Position numbers and translations under genes: made by a program
The notes under the pieces: generated by a model
Told to the model about the DNA's origin: nothing
What the model saw: the letters and a program-made list of their open reading frames with translations, nothing else
Database searches by the model: none
Shown here: positions 13,793-20,324 of the stretch, piece after piece
Position numbering within the stretch: position 1 is the first letter of the stretch
Layout: each line of letters opens with the position of its first letter
NCBI GenBank assembly: GCA_025449795.1
Contig: JANWIQ010000023.1
Location: forward strand, 1 to 25,085
DNA length: 25,085 nucleotides
Direction of reading: 5' to 3'
Source: Minisyncoccota bacterium
GTDB lineage: Bacteria; Patescibacteriota; Microgenomatia; Levybacterales; UBA12049

Positions 13793-14770
13793 ATGTTTAA
13801 AGATATTTTTGGAAGGTTGAAAGATCCAAAATTTTTGGGATTGGTATTTGTTGCTCTTATTGTCCTCATTGGATTGCCTGTCACGCTCTATGAAGTACAA
13901 CAGCAGCAAGAAGTACGCCAACATGCATCTACCGGTAGGTTTTGGAATGGCCTTCCCGATAGCTGTAACCATTTAAGTTTTAATCTTCCAGTGGAAACGC
14001 CGGGATGTACCAAAGGCGGAGCAGCAAAAGGGTATGCCGATAGCGCCAATGTGAGCTCCTATCAAACAACATTTCGAATATATTGGGATTCTCTTGGCCT
14101 GACCCAAAGTTCGGCGCCGACGATTCATTTTACGGTACACAGGTTTTACTGTCCTCAGGGGGGTGGATGTACATTAGCTAGTCCTGATGTGAAGGATACG
14201 ACTTTTTCCAAAGATATCACGATTAGTGATTGGACACATCCACATTACCTTGACGATCTTGTTGCTTCTTTTACCACTCCTACCAGTCAGGTTTGTGGCA
14301 GTGTCCAAATAGATTTAGAATTCAGCTACAATTTTGCTGGACAAACCTGTTTTTCCAAAACATCCACAGCGCAATCTGGTGGGTTTGCTGGCTATGGATA
14401 CTGTCAATTCTGGTCACAAGTAAATAGTGCTGGAACACCAGTTGTAGCATGTAGTGCGCCTTCAGTGACGCCGACAGTAACACCTCCTACCGACACGCCA
14501 ACACCCACAACAGCGATCACGATAACGCCAACCGATACTCCTACAGAGACCCCTGGCCCATCGATTACTCCCACAGATACTCCTAGTGTTACCGACACGC
14601 CAACGCCAACAGGCACTACGCCAACCGATACTCCTACGCCTGGTATTACCACAGTTGTAACCCCCAAGCCTACACTTCCACCAACTGGGCCGGGAAATAC
14701 CTTTGTTGCGATAGGATTTATTGGCGTAGCGATTGCGGTATTGGGTCTTGTTGCAGCAATTGGAATCTAA
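13793..14770 (+). CDS. Surface protein with Thr/Pro stalk and LPPTG anchor
   Basis: The product has 325 residues. An N-terminal helix (about 13-34) is followed by a Gln-rich, Arg-containing stretch (EVQQQQEVRQHA, 34-45). Residues 46-220 form a Cys-containing ectodomain (CNHL, PGCTKGG, RFYCPQGGGC, QVCG, QTCF, GYCQFW), probably a disulfide-rich beta domain. Residues 222-294 are a stalk of TPTDTPT-like repeats. The C-terminus is LPPTG (295-299) plus a hydrophobic helix and almost no tail. LPxTG followed by a helix is the sortase sorting signal, but the usual positive tail is missing, so it may simply stay membrane-anchored. The stalk may be O-glycosylated; the GT87 gene is divergent next door. 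Its stop abuts the convergent DUF2130 gene. An ectodomain family is not recognised. Confidence 0.8.
   Translation: MFKDIFGRLKDPKFLGLVFVALIVLIGLPVTLYEVQQQQEVRQHASTGRFWNGLPDSCNHLSFNLPVETPGCTKGGAAKGYADSANVSSYQTTFRIYWDSLGLTQSSAPTIHFTVHRFYCPQGGGCTLASPDVKDTTFSKDITISDWTHPHYLDDLVASFTTPTSQVCGSVQIDLEFSYNFAGQTCFSKTSTAQSGGFAGYGYCQFWSQVNSAGTPVVACSAPSVTPTVTPPTDTPTPTTAITITPTDTPTETPGPSITPTDTPSVTDTPTPTGTTPTDTPTPGITTVVTPKPTLPPTGPGNTFVAIGFIGVAIAVLGLVAAIGI
14461..14680 (+). repeat. Degenerate Thr/Pro-coding repeat
   Basis: The stalk region is built from related units. For example ACCGACACGCCAAC occurs at 14489-14502 and 14591-14604, and CCAACCGATACTCCTAC occurs near 14528 and 14621. The repeats keep the reading frame and code for TDTPT-like units, so copy number could vary between strains. 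Confidence 0.7.
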
Positions 14771-15916
14771 TTATTTTCCTGTTTCCAGCGCAAGAGGTTC
14801 ATCTTGTAACCCTTGAATTTGTGGTAAACTTCCCCCAATAATCCCCTTCAAATCTCCATGCATGCCATACGTACTATCGATAACCTGCCTGATATTTTTT
14901 TCATCCCGAGCCCATTTGTTGGAAAAGTACCTTTTTTCTTTTTCAATTTCCACTTGCATACTGCTAAATGCTTCTACAATTGCCTCAACACGATTTTTAA
15001 ATTCTGTACCAGACAAATATCTATAAAGTATTTCCATTTTTGTATCTTTTCCCTCTACTGCTTTTTTTGCCACATAAATTTGGATGAGTTTTGCGCGCAT
15101 CATATCTGCCATTGGGACAACAAATTGTCTTTCTGTAACCCATACACCATTTCTATATCCTGCATTTTTTAAATTGTTTGGCAAGATTTCCGAAATAAGG
15201 ATCGCTTCATCTGCCTTACAACTGCGTTTGTCTGTCCTTAATTTCTCTATCCACTGCTCGCTCCAGGTTTTGGTATTTTTTAACTCCCACAAAATTTTTC
15301 CGACAAAGTTACCATTTCTGTCCCACACTTCCTGAATGATATCGCCGCCCTTTATTCCTTTTCCCACTGGAAGAATTTTGTCGTTTCCATACTGACTCTG
15401 TAAAAGGGCTTCAAATTCCAATTCAAAGGTTTCCCCTTGCAACTGTTGAGAGCCTTGCTGTAATTTTCTTTTCATTTCTTCCGCTTCTTTTAGTGCGTCT
15501 TGAAGCTGTTTTTCTTTCTCTTGCAACTTTTGCTGATTTTCTTTTTGTGCCTCTTCAGTTACTTTAAGGCGTATTTTTTCAGATTCTTCAGACAATTTCT
15601 TTTGTAATTCCAATTCTCTCGCCCTGTCTTTTTCCTTTAGTTGATCATTTGTTTTCATGTAGGAAAGCAGTTGTTCTTGGAGTGTTTTTGTGCGTTTTTC
15701 TGCCTCACTTTTTTCAAGCTCCTGCTCTTTTAACTTCATTTCTAGTTCGGTAGTAATTTTTTTGGCAATTTTCTCCTCAAGCTCTTTTTTTTGTTTTTCC
15801 AGTGCCTCGGAATGCTTTTCTTGCAACTCTGCAACAAGTTTCTCCCGATATTCGCTGTCGAGGGCTTCAGAAATTTCAAATGGTGTCTTGCAGTGAGGGC
15901 AAACGATTGTCTGCAT
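14771..15916 (-). CDS. DUF2130 protein: zinc-ribbon start, coiled coil, nuclease-like core
   Basis: This is a 381-residue protein. It opens with CPHC (C6, C9), half of a zinc-binding knuckle. Residues 20-160 are a long Lys/Glu-rich coiled coil. The core after 160 carries E162/E166, KGGDII with D192, and ILWELKNTKTWSEQWI with E211-x-K213. An Asp followed about 19 residues later by E-x-K, and a nearby Gln/Trp, matches the PD-(D/E)xK nuclease layout, and this whole pattern is characteristic of DUF2130. The role is unknown; a DNA-binding or repair-linked nuclease is a reasonable inference from the fold and from the repair genes nearby. TACAAT ends 6 bases before the ATG. It is convergent with the LPPTG gene with no gap, and divergent from the holin-like operon. 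Confidence 0.85.
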   Translation of the reverse strand: MQTIVCPHCKTPFEISEALDSEYREKLVAELQEKHSEALEKQKKELEEKIAKKITTELEMKLKEQELEKSEAEKRTKTLQEQLLSYMKTNDQLKEKDRARELELQKKLSEESEKIRLKVTEEAQKENQQKLQEKEKQLQDALKEAEEMKRKLQQGSQQLQGETFELEFEALLQSQYGNDKILPVGKGIKGGDIIQEVWDRNGNFVGKILWELKNTKTWSEQWIEKLRTDKRSCKADEAILISEILPNNLKNAGYRNGVWVTERQFVVPMADMMRAKLIQIYVAKKAVEGKDTKMEILYRYLSGTEFKNRVEAIVEAFSSMQVEIEKEKRYFSNKWARDEKNIRQVIDSTYGMHGDLKGIIGGSLPQIQGLQDEPLALETGK

Positions 15917-15922
15917 GTGGCT

Positions 15923-15928
15923 ATTGTA
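15923..15928 (-). promoter_or_regulatory. -10 box of the DUF2130 gene
   Basis: TACAAT on the minus strand ends 6 bases before the ATG at 15916, again the leaderless spacing. No good -35 is present at 16-18 bases. Confidence 0.45.
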
Positions 15929-15939
15929 GCATACTTCAG

Positions 15940-15968
15940 TTGACCCAAGCTTTTCTATTTGTTACCAT
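15940..15968 (+). promoter_or_regulatory. Promoter of the holin-like/glmR/secG operon
   Basis: TTGACC (15940-15945), an exact 17-base spacer and TACCAT (15963-15968). The predicted start falls on or beside the A of the ATG at 15975, so the first mRNA of the operon should be leaderless. Confidence 0.65.
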
Positions 15969-15974
15969 TACTCT

Positions 15975-16379
15975 ATGAAAGGTATTGTGCGCGTAGTTGG
16001 CATCAATATGCTTGCGCTGCTTCTTACCTCAATCCTTATCCCAGGCTTCCACATTACGACCTCGCTTCTCAACCTCTTTACTGCTGCTTTGTTTCTTTCT
16101 ATCATTACCTTTGTTGTCAAACCCATTTTGCAGATCCTCTCCATTCCTTTTACTCTGATGACTTTTGGCCTTTTTTCCGTAGTTACCAATGCAATTGTGA
16201 TTTGGATTCTGCAGCGTTTTGTCCCAACCCTTATTATCACAACCTTTACGATCGCCAAAATTAGCTTTTTGGGTATTTCTATACCAAAAATTGAAATAAG
16301 TAGTATAATACTTGCCTATATTGTTATTGCAGCAGTACTTTCCTGTGTTACTGCGGCAATTAAATGGCTTATTGAATAG
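15975..16379 (+). CDS. Phage-holin-4-2-type four-helix membrane protein
   Basis: This is a 134-residue protein with four hydrophobic helices and very short loops. It opens with VVGINMLALLLTSILIPGF and has ALFLSIITFVVKPILQIL with the central Val-Lys-Pro-Ile/Leu-Leu, then IPFTLMTFGLFSVVTNA, the typical motifs of the phage_holin_4_2 (mycobacterial four-TM) family. Despite the family name, chromosomal members are not known to be lytic holins and no phage genes are nearby. Its role is unknown. It is first in the operon and ends one base before the glmR start, so translation is likely coupled. Confidence 0.88.
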   Translation: MKGIVRVVGINMLALLLTSILIPGFHITTSLLNLFTAALFLSIITFVVKPILQILSIPFTLMTFGLFSVVTNAIVIWILQRFVPTLIITTFTIAKISFLGISIPKIEISSIILAYIVIAAVLSCVTAAIKWLIE

Positions 16380-16380
16380 C

Positions 16381-17376
16381 ATGAAAAATAAATACCCATC
16401 TGTTGTTTGTATTGGCGGCGGCACAGGCACATTTGTTACCCTAAGCGGCCTAAAAGCCTACCCATATGCACTTCGCGCAATTGTTACCATGAGTGACAGT
16501 GGCGGCAGCAATAAGCGTATTCGAGATGAATTTGGTCTTCTTCCTACTTCAGACGTGCGTCAATGTCTTATCGCCCTTTCTGAAGAAGGTGGGCGAAAAG
16601 GTCTTTTGAGAAAGCTCTTTATGTATCGCTTTGAAAAGGGAAATGGATTAAGCGGCATGACGTTTGGCAACCTTTTTATGGCTGCGCTTTCGGATATTTT
16701 GGGTTCCCAAGAAGAAGCAATCCGACAAACAGGAAAAGTGTTGCGTATTAAAGGCACGGTCATTCCTGTTTCTTTTACCGATACTAACCTTTTTGCAAAG
16801 TATGAAAATGGCCACGTAGTAAGCGAAGAACACTTTATTGACGAACCACTCCATGATGGGACGATGAAAATAACCAATATCTACCTCAAGCCAAAAGCGC
16901 AAGCCAATCCAGAAGCGTTAGAGGCAATAAAAAATGCGCATCTTATTGTGCTTGGGCCGGGAGACTTGTATACAAGCTTGTTGCCCAATCTTCTTGTCGA
17001 AGGCATTGCCGCTGCAATTAAAAAGTCATCTGCGAAAAAAGTGTATATCATGAATCTTATGACTAAATTTGGACAAACTTATAATTTTACCGCACAGGAC
17101 CACGTCAAAACGCTGGAAAAATATATTGGAAAATGTCTGGACAGTGTCATTGTAAATACAAAAGAATATCCTGAGGATGTCCTCAAAAAATACAAAAGCA
17201 TGAAGGAATCTCCTGTAGTTGATGATTTGGGACAAAAAGCGTACTATAGAATAGTTCGTAAGCCTATTGTCAGTGACGAACTCATAGAAAAGTCAAAGGC
17301 AGATGGACTCATTCGAAGCCTTATCCGTCACGATAGTGAAAAACTGGCAAAAGAGATTATTGCAACCATTGAATAA
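16381..17376 (+). CDS. glmR: GlmR/YvcK (gluconeogenesis factor, CofD-like)
   Basis: This is a 331-residue cytoplasmic protein. IGGGTGTF (11-18) is the Rossmann-type nucleotide-binding loop; TMSDSGGSNKRIRDEFG, LLPTSDVRQCL, NGLSGMTFGNLF and LGPGDLYTSLLPNLLVEG follow in the family order. The family is related to CofD transferases; in Bacillus YvcK/GlmR binds UDP-GlcNAc and adjusts carbon flow into cell-wall precursors, so it links metabolism and envelope building. The frame continues upstream to 16312 inside the holin-like gene, but ATG 16381 fits the family start. It is the second gene of the operon, with secG 3 bases behind its stop. No Shine-Dalgarno is evident. Confidence 0.93.
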   Translation: MKNKYPSVVCIGGGTGTFVTLSGLKAYPYALRAIVTMSDSGGSNKRIRDEFGLLPTSDVRQCLIALSEEGGRKGLLRKLFMYRFEKGNGLSGMTFGNLFMAALSDILGSQEEAIRQTGKVLRIKGTVIPVSFTDTNLFAKYENGHVVSEEHFIDEPLHDGTMKITNIYLKPKAQANPEALEAIKNAHLIVLGPGDLYTSLLPNLLVEGIAAAIKKSSAKKVYIMNLMTKFGQTYNFTAQDHVKTLEKYIGKCLDSVIVNTKEYPEDVLKKYKSMKESPVVDDLGQKAYYRIVRKPIVSDELIEKSKADGLIRSLIRHDSEKLAKEIIATIE

Positions 17377-17379
17377 TAT

Positions 17380-17592
17380 ATGATTTTACTCATTCTTGAA
17401 GTTATTATTGGCATTGTGCTTATTGCATCTATTATTTTACAGATGCAAGGCGGAGGACTCTCCACAGCATTTGGAGGGTCTGGCCAATTCTACCGAAGCA
17501 AAAGAAGCATAGAGAAATTACTGTTATATGTAACAGCCGTTGCTGCGTGTTTGTTTGCGCTTGTTTCAATTTTGCTGCTACTCAATCACTAA
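17380..17592 (+). CDS. secG: Preprotein translocase subunit SecG
   Basis: The product has 70 residues and two membrane helices (about 2-19 and 47-68) joined by the SecG loop: LQMQGGGLSTAFGGSG (20-35), with the conserved Q-x-x-x-G-G-G-L followed by a Gly-rich turn. SecG assists SecYE and SecA in moving proteins across the membrane. Length and layout are normal. It sits 3 bases after glmR and 9 bases before the solute-binding protein gene, both in the same direction, so it is the third gene of the operon. Confidence 0.93.
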   Translation: MILLILEVIIGIVLIASIILQMQGGGLSTAFGGSGQFYRSKRSIEKLLLYVTAVAACLFALVSILLLLNH

Positions 17593-17601
17593 CACGTAAT
17601 T

Positions 17602-18963
17602 ATGGCAATAAATCGTCGGCTCATTATTTGGCTTATCCGCGCGTATGTACAAAAATGGGGGAAAGCAATTTTTGCATTCTTTATTTTAGGACTTTTCTTC
17701 TTTTTTCTTCTTCAAACATTTGTTTTTTCCTTTATTTCCAAAATTACATCAGAAAATAGGGAAACCTACGGCTTGGTAGGTACATACTCCATTGATTCAC
17801 TCCCCTTGCCGCTTCTACAAACGGTTTCCCGTGGACTTACGACCATTACACCAGACGGTATTGCACATCCTGACCTGGCCAATACATGGCAAATAAAAGA
17901 CAGTGGAAAAACATACATATTTTACTTAAAAAAGCACCTTTCATTTACGGATGGCACGCCCTTTACCACCAAGCAAATAGCTGTGTCCTACGCAAATGTC
18001 CGTATAGAAAAACTCGATGATTATACGATCGCATTTCATTTGCAAGATTCCTATGCTCCATTTCTTGTCAGCGTTTCCCGCCCTCTTTTTAAGAATGGCT
18101 TTGTTGGATTGGGACCAAATGTGGTAAAAAATGTCGTCTTAAATGGATCTTTTATCCAATCACTTACTATTTCCCCTGCACAAAATACGGGAAGCACTCG
18201 TGTGTACCAATTTTATCCTACAGATGATGCGCTGAAGCTTGCGCTTGTTTTGGGAGAAGTTTCAGTTGCGCAAAATCTTTCCGATAATTCATTTCAGCAT
18301 ATGTCACTGAACGCATTCCCTAACTTACAACTTTCCAAAACTACCGACTACACGACCCTGGTAACGCTTTTTTATAATACAACAGATAGAACCCTTTCCG
18401 ATCCAAAGCTTCGGGAAGCATTGTCCTATACTATTCCAAATACGTTTTCCCAGGGAGAGAGGGCATACTCTCCGCTATCACCACTTTCATGGGCATATCA
18501 AAATAACAATCACCATACGCTAGACTATACCCATGCCAAATTGCTCGTTGAGGCAAGTCTTGGGACAAAAACAAGCTCATATCCTCTATTTACTATCTCT
18601 TGCCTGGCAAAGTATGAGGAGATTGCACATATTATTCAAGCATCATGGAAAAAAATTGGGTTGTCTGCAAAAATTGTTGTTGTCCCAACCGTTCCACCGT
18701 CATCTTCCTTTCAAATATATTTGGGCGACTTTCACCTTCCACAAGATCCGGACCAATATACGCTGTGGCATTCCTATCAGGAGAATAATATAACCAATCT
18801 TAATAAGGATGTACGCATAGATAAACTGCTTGAGGATGGCAGAAAAATTGTGAACCAGTCAGAGCGAGTAAAAATATATTCAGATTTCCAAAAATATCTC
18901 ATTAATGACCAACCCGCCACATTCCTCTATTTCCCTTACTCCTATACTGTTAAGCGAAAGTGA
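17602..18963 (+). CDS. Membrane-anchored family 5 solute-binding protein
   Basis: This is a 453-residue protein. A basic start precedes one membrane helix (about 22-44) with no lipobox Cys, so it is anchored by this helix. The outer part follows the SBP_bac_5 (OppA/DppA) layout: RGLTTITPDGIAHPDLANTW (77-96), a FTDGTPFTTKQIAVSY segment (115-130), a NTTDRTLSDPKLREALSYTI-like core and ASWKKIGLSAKI further on. It is shorter than typical OppA (about 500 or more). Family members capture peptides or similar solutes for an ABC importer, but no permease or ATPase gene is in this window. It may serve a distant transporter or another role. It is the last gene of the operon and is convergent with uvrC with 38 bases between them. 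Confidence 0.85.
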   Translation: MAINRRLIIWLIRAYVQKWGKAIFAFFILGLFFFFLLQTFVFSFISKITSENRETYGLVGTYSIDSLPLPLLQTVSRGLTTITPDGIAHPDLANTWQIKDSGKTYIFYLKKHLSFTDGTPFTTKQIAVSYANVRIEKLDDYTIAFHLQDSYAPFLVSVSRPLFKNGFVGLGPNVVKNVVLNGSFIQSLTISPAQNTGSTRVYQFYPTDDALKLALVLGEVSVAQNLSDNSFQHMSLNAFPNLQLSKTTDYTTLVTLFYNTTDRTLSDPKLREALSYTIPNTFSQGERAYSPLSPLSWAYQNNNHHTLDYTHAKLLVEASLGTKTSSYPLFTISCLAKYEEIAHIIQASWKKIGLSAKIVVVPTVPPSSSFQIYLGDFHLPQDPDQYTLWHSYQENNITNLNKDVRIDKLLEDGRKIVNQSERVKIYSDFQKYLINDQPATFLYFPYSYTVKRK

Positions 18964-19001
18964 AGAGGTTAAAGCGTCATCTTCAACGTTAGTGAAGGAT
19001 C
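18964..19001. terminator. Possible bidirectional terminator between solute-binding gene and uvrC
   Basis: Within the 38-base convergent gap, ATCTTCA and TGAAGGAT (about 18979-19000) form a stem with one bulged base. It lacks a clean U-tract on either side, so this is a weak call. Confidence 0.25.
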
Positions 19002-20324
19002 TTACAAAAAGTTGTTCTTGCTTCTTAATTTTTTGTGAAAGGTAATGGCAAATCTGTGCGCTTCATCGCGAATTCTCATCACAAGTAGTAGTGCAGGAGA
19101 AGACTTTGGCAATAGAATTTCCTGTAAATCAGAGGTAATAATTGTCTCTTCCCTTTTCGCTAGTCCTATTATTGGTATATTTGGAATTTGATATTTGAGA
19201 TTTGACATTTCTAGTGCCTTTTTGGCACTAGATACTTGTCCTTTCCCGCCATCCACAATAAGTAAGTCCGGTAAAGGCCATTCTTTGTGTCTCAAGCGCC
19301 GAGTCAACACCTCTTCCATAGAAGCAAAATCATTTGGTCCGGTAACCGTACGTATTTTGAATTTTCTGTATTGGGATTTATCTATTTCCCCGTCTGTCAA
19401 GACTACCATCGAAGAAGTTGGATTTGTGCCTTGAAAATTGGAATTATCATAGCATTCAATTCTTCTGGGCAATTTTATTTTCATCGCATGTGCGTGAAGG
19501 ATTTGTTGCAACGATTCCATTTCTTGTCTACGTAAATCAGATTTTAAATTTGGATTGCTCTCATACTCAAAAGGTTTGTGCGTGGAAGTTGTTACGTAAC
19601 GAATTTGGTCTATTTGTTTTTGCACGAGAGCAGCCTGCTCAAATGCTTCGTTTTTTGCCAGCGCATCTCTTTCTTTTTCCAGCTCCTGTAAGATCTTTTT
19701 GGTTTTTCCATTCAGAAAATCAATAATGTGCCGAATTGTTTTTTTGTATTCCTTTATAAGGGTTGAGCCCTCATCGTGCGCAATAGGGTTCAACCCTATA
19801 CGGGCGGGAATGCAAGGACAAAGACCAATGTGGTAATAGAGGCAAATTTTTGGTGGATGACGCAGCACGGAGTGGTAGGGGAATATTTTTCGCAAAAGTC
19901 GCAAGACAGAACGCATCGCGCTACTACTTGGAAATGGCCCAAAATAGATAGACGCTGCATCATCCATACGACGTGCAGTCAGCACCGCAGGGTAGGTATC
20001 TTTTACGCTGATACGGATAAGGGGATAACGTTTCCCGTCTTTCAGACTAATATTGTATTTTGGAGAAAATGTTTTAATAAGGTTTGCCTCCAAAAGCAAT
20101 GCTTCAATTTCAGATTCCACGGGAATAACTTTTATTTTTTTGACCTGAGCGACAAGCAGTGCTGTTTTTCCAAAAACAACTGCGCTCTTTTGAAAATATG
20201 AAGATACCCTATTTCTTAAATTTTTTGCCTTCCCTACATAGAGAATTTTTCCAGAAGCATCAAAAAACTGATACACGCCTGGGTCTTCGGGCAATGAAAT
20301 ATATGATGATACAGCATAGAACAA
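19002..20324 (-). CDS. uvrC: Excinuclease UvrC lacking the C-terminal helix-hairpin-helix domain
   Basis: This is a 440-residue UvrC, against about 600 in most bacteria. The N-terminal GIY-YIG nuclease is complete: G16-V-Y, Y29-V-G31, R39 and the Glu of LLLEANLIK (E79). A Cys segment (ICLYYHIGLCPC) is only partly like the usual one. A UvrB-binding UVR motif lies near 210-245 (KERDALAKNEAFEQAALVQK). The RNase H-like nuclease keeps ECYDNSN, LLIVDGGKGQ and IRDEAHRFAI. The protein stops seven residues after FHKKL, where others continue into two helix-hairpin-helix motifs. UvrC makes both cuts in nucleotide excision repair. The start is TTG at 20324, 8 bases after AGGAGG (20338-20333); the frame overlaps the end of the transglutaminase gene by 65 bases. 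It is third in the uvrA operon. Confidence 0.92.
   Translation of the reverse strand: MFYAVSSYISLPEDPGVYQFFDASGKILYVGKAKNLRNRVSSYFQKSAVVFGKTALLVAQVKKIKVIPVESEIEALLLEANLIKTFSPKYNISLKDGKRYPLIRISVKDTYPAVLTARRMDDAASIYFGPFPSSSAMRSVLRLLRKIFPYHSVLRHPPKICLYYHIGLCPCIPARIGLNPIAHDEGSTLIKEYKKTIRHIIDFLNGKTKKILQELEKERDALAKNEAFEQAALVQKQIDQIRYVTTSTHKPFEYESNPNLKSDLRRQEMESLQQILHAHAMKIKLPRRIECYDNSNFQGTNPTSSMVVLTDGEIDKSQYRKFKIRTVTGPNDFASMEEVLTRRLRHKEWPLPDLLIVDGGKGQVSSAKKALEMSNLKYQIPNIPIIGLAKREETIITSDLQEILLPKSSPALLLVMRIRDEAHRFAITFHKKLRSKNNFL

Noticed and set aside
14404..14667. Minus-strand frame rich in Gly and Val
   Set aside because: It is the shadow of the Thr/Pro repeat of the surface protein, a low-complexity artefact.
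15975..16379. Holin-like protein as evidence of a prophage
   Set aside because: Chromosomal members of this family are common, and no lysin, integrase, capsid or attachment site is near.
18960..19010. Frameshift hiding the UvrC helix-hairpin-helix domain
   Set aside because: The other minus-strand frames beyond the stop show no helix-hairpin-helix motif, only the reverse complement of the solute-binding gene.
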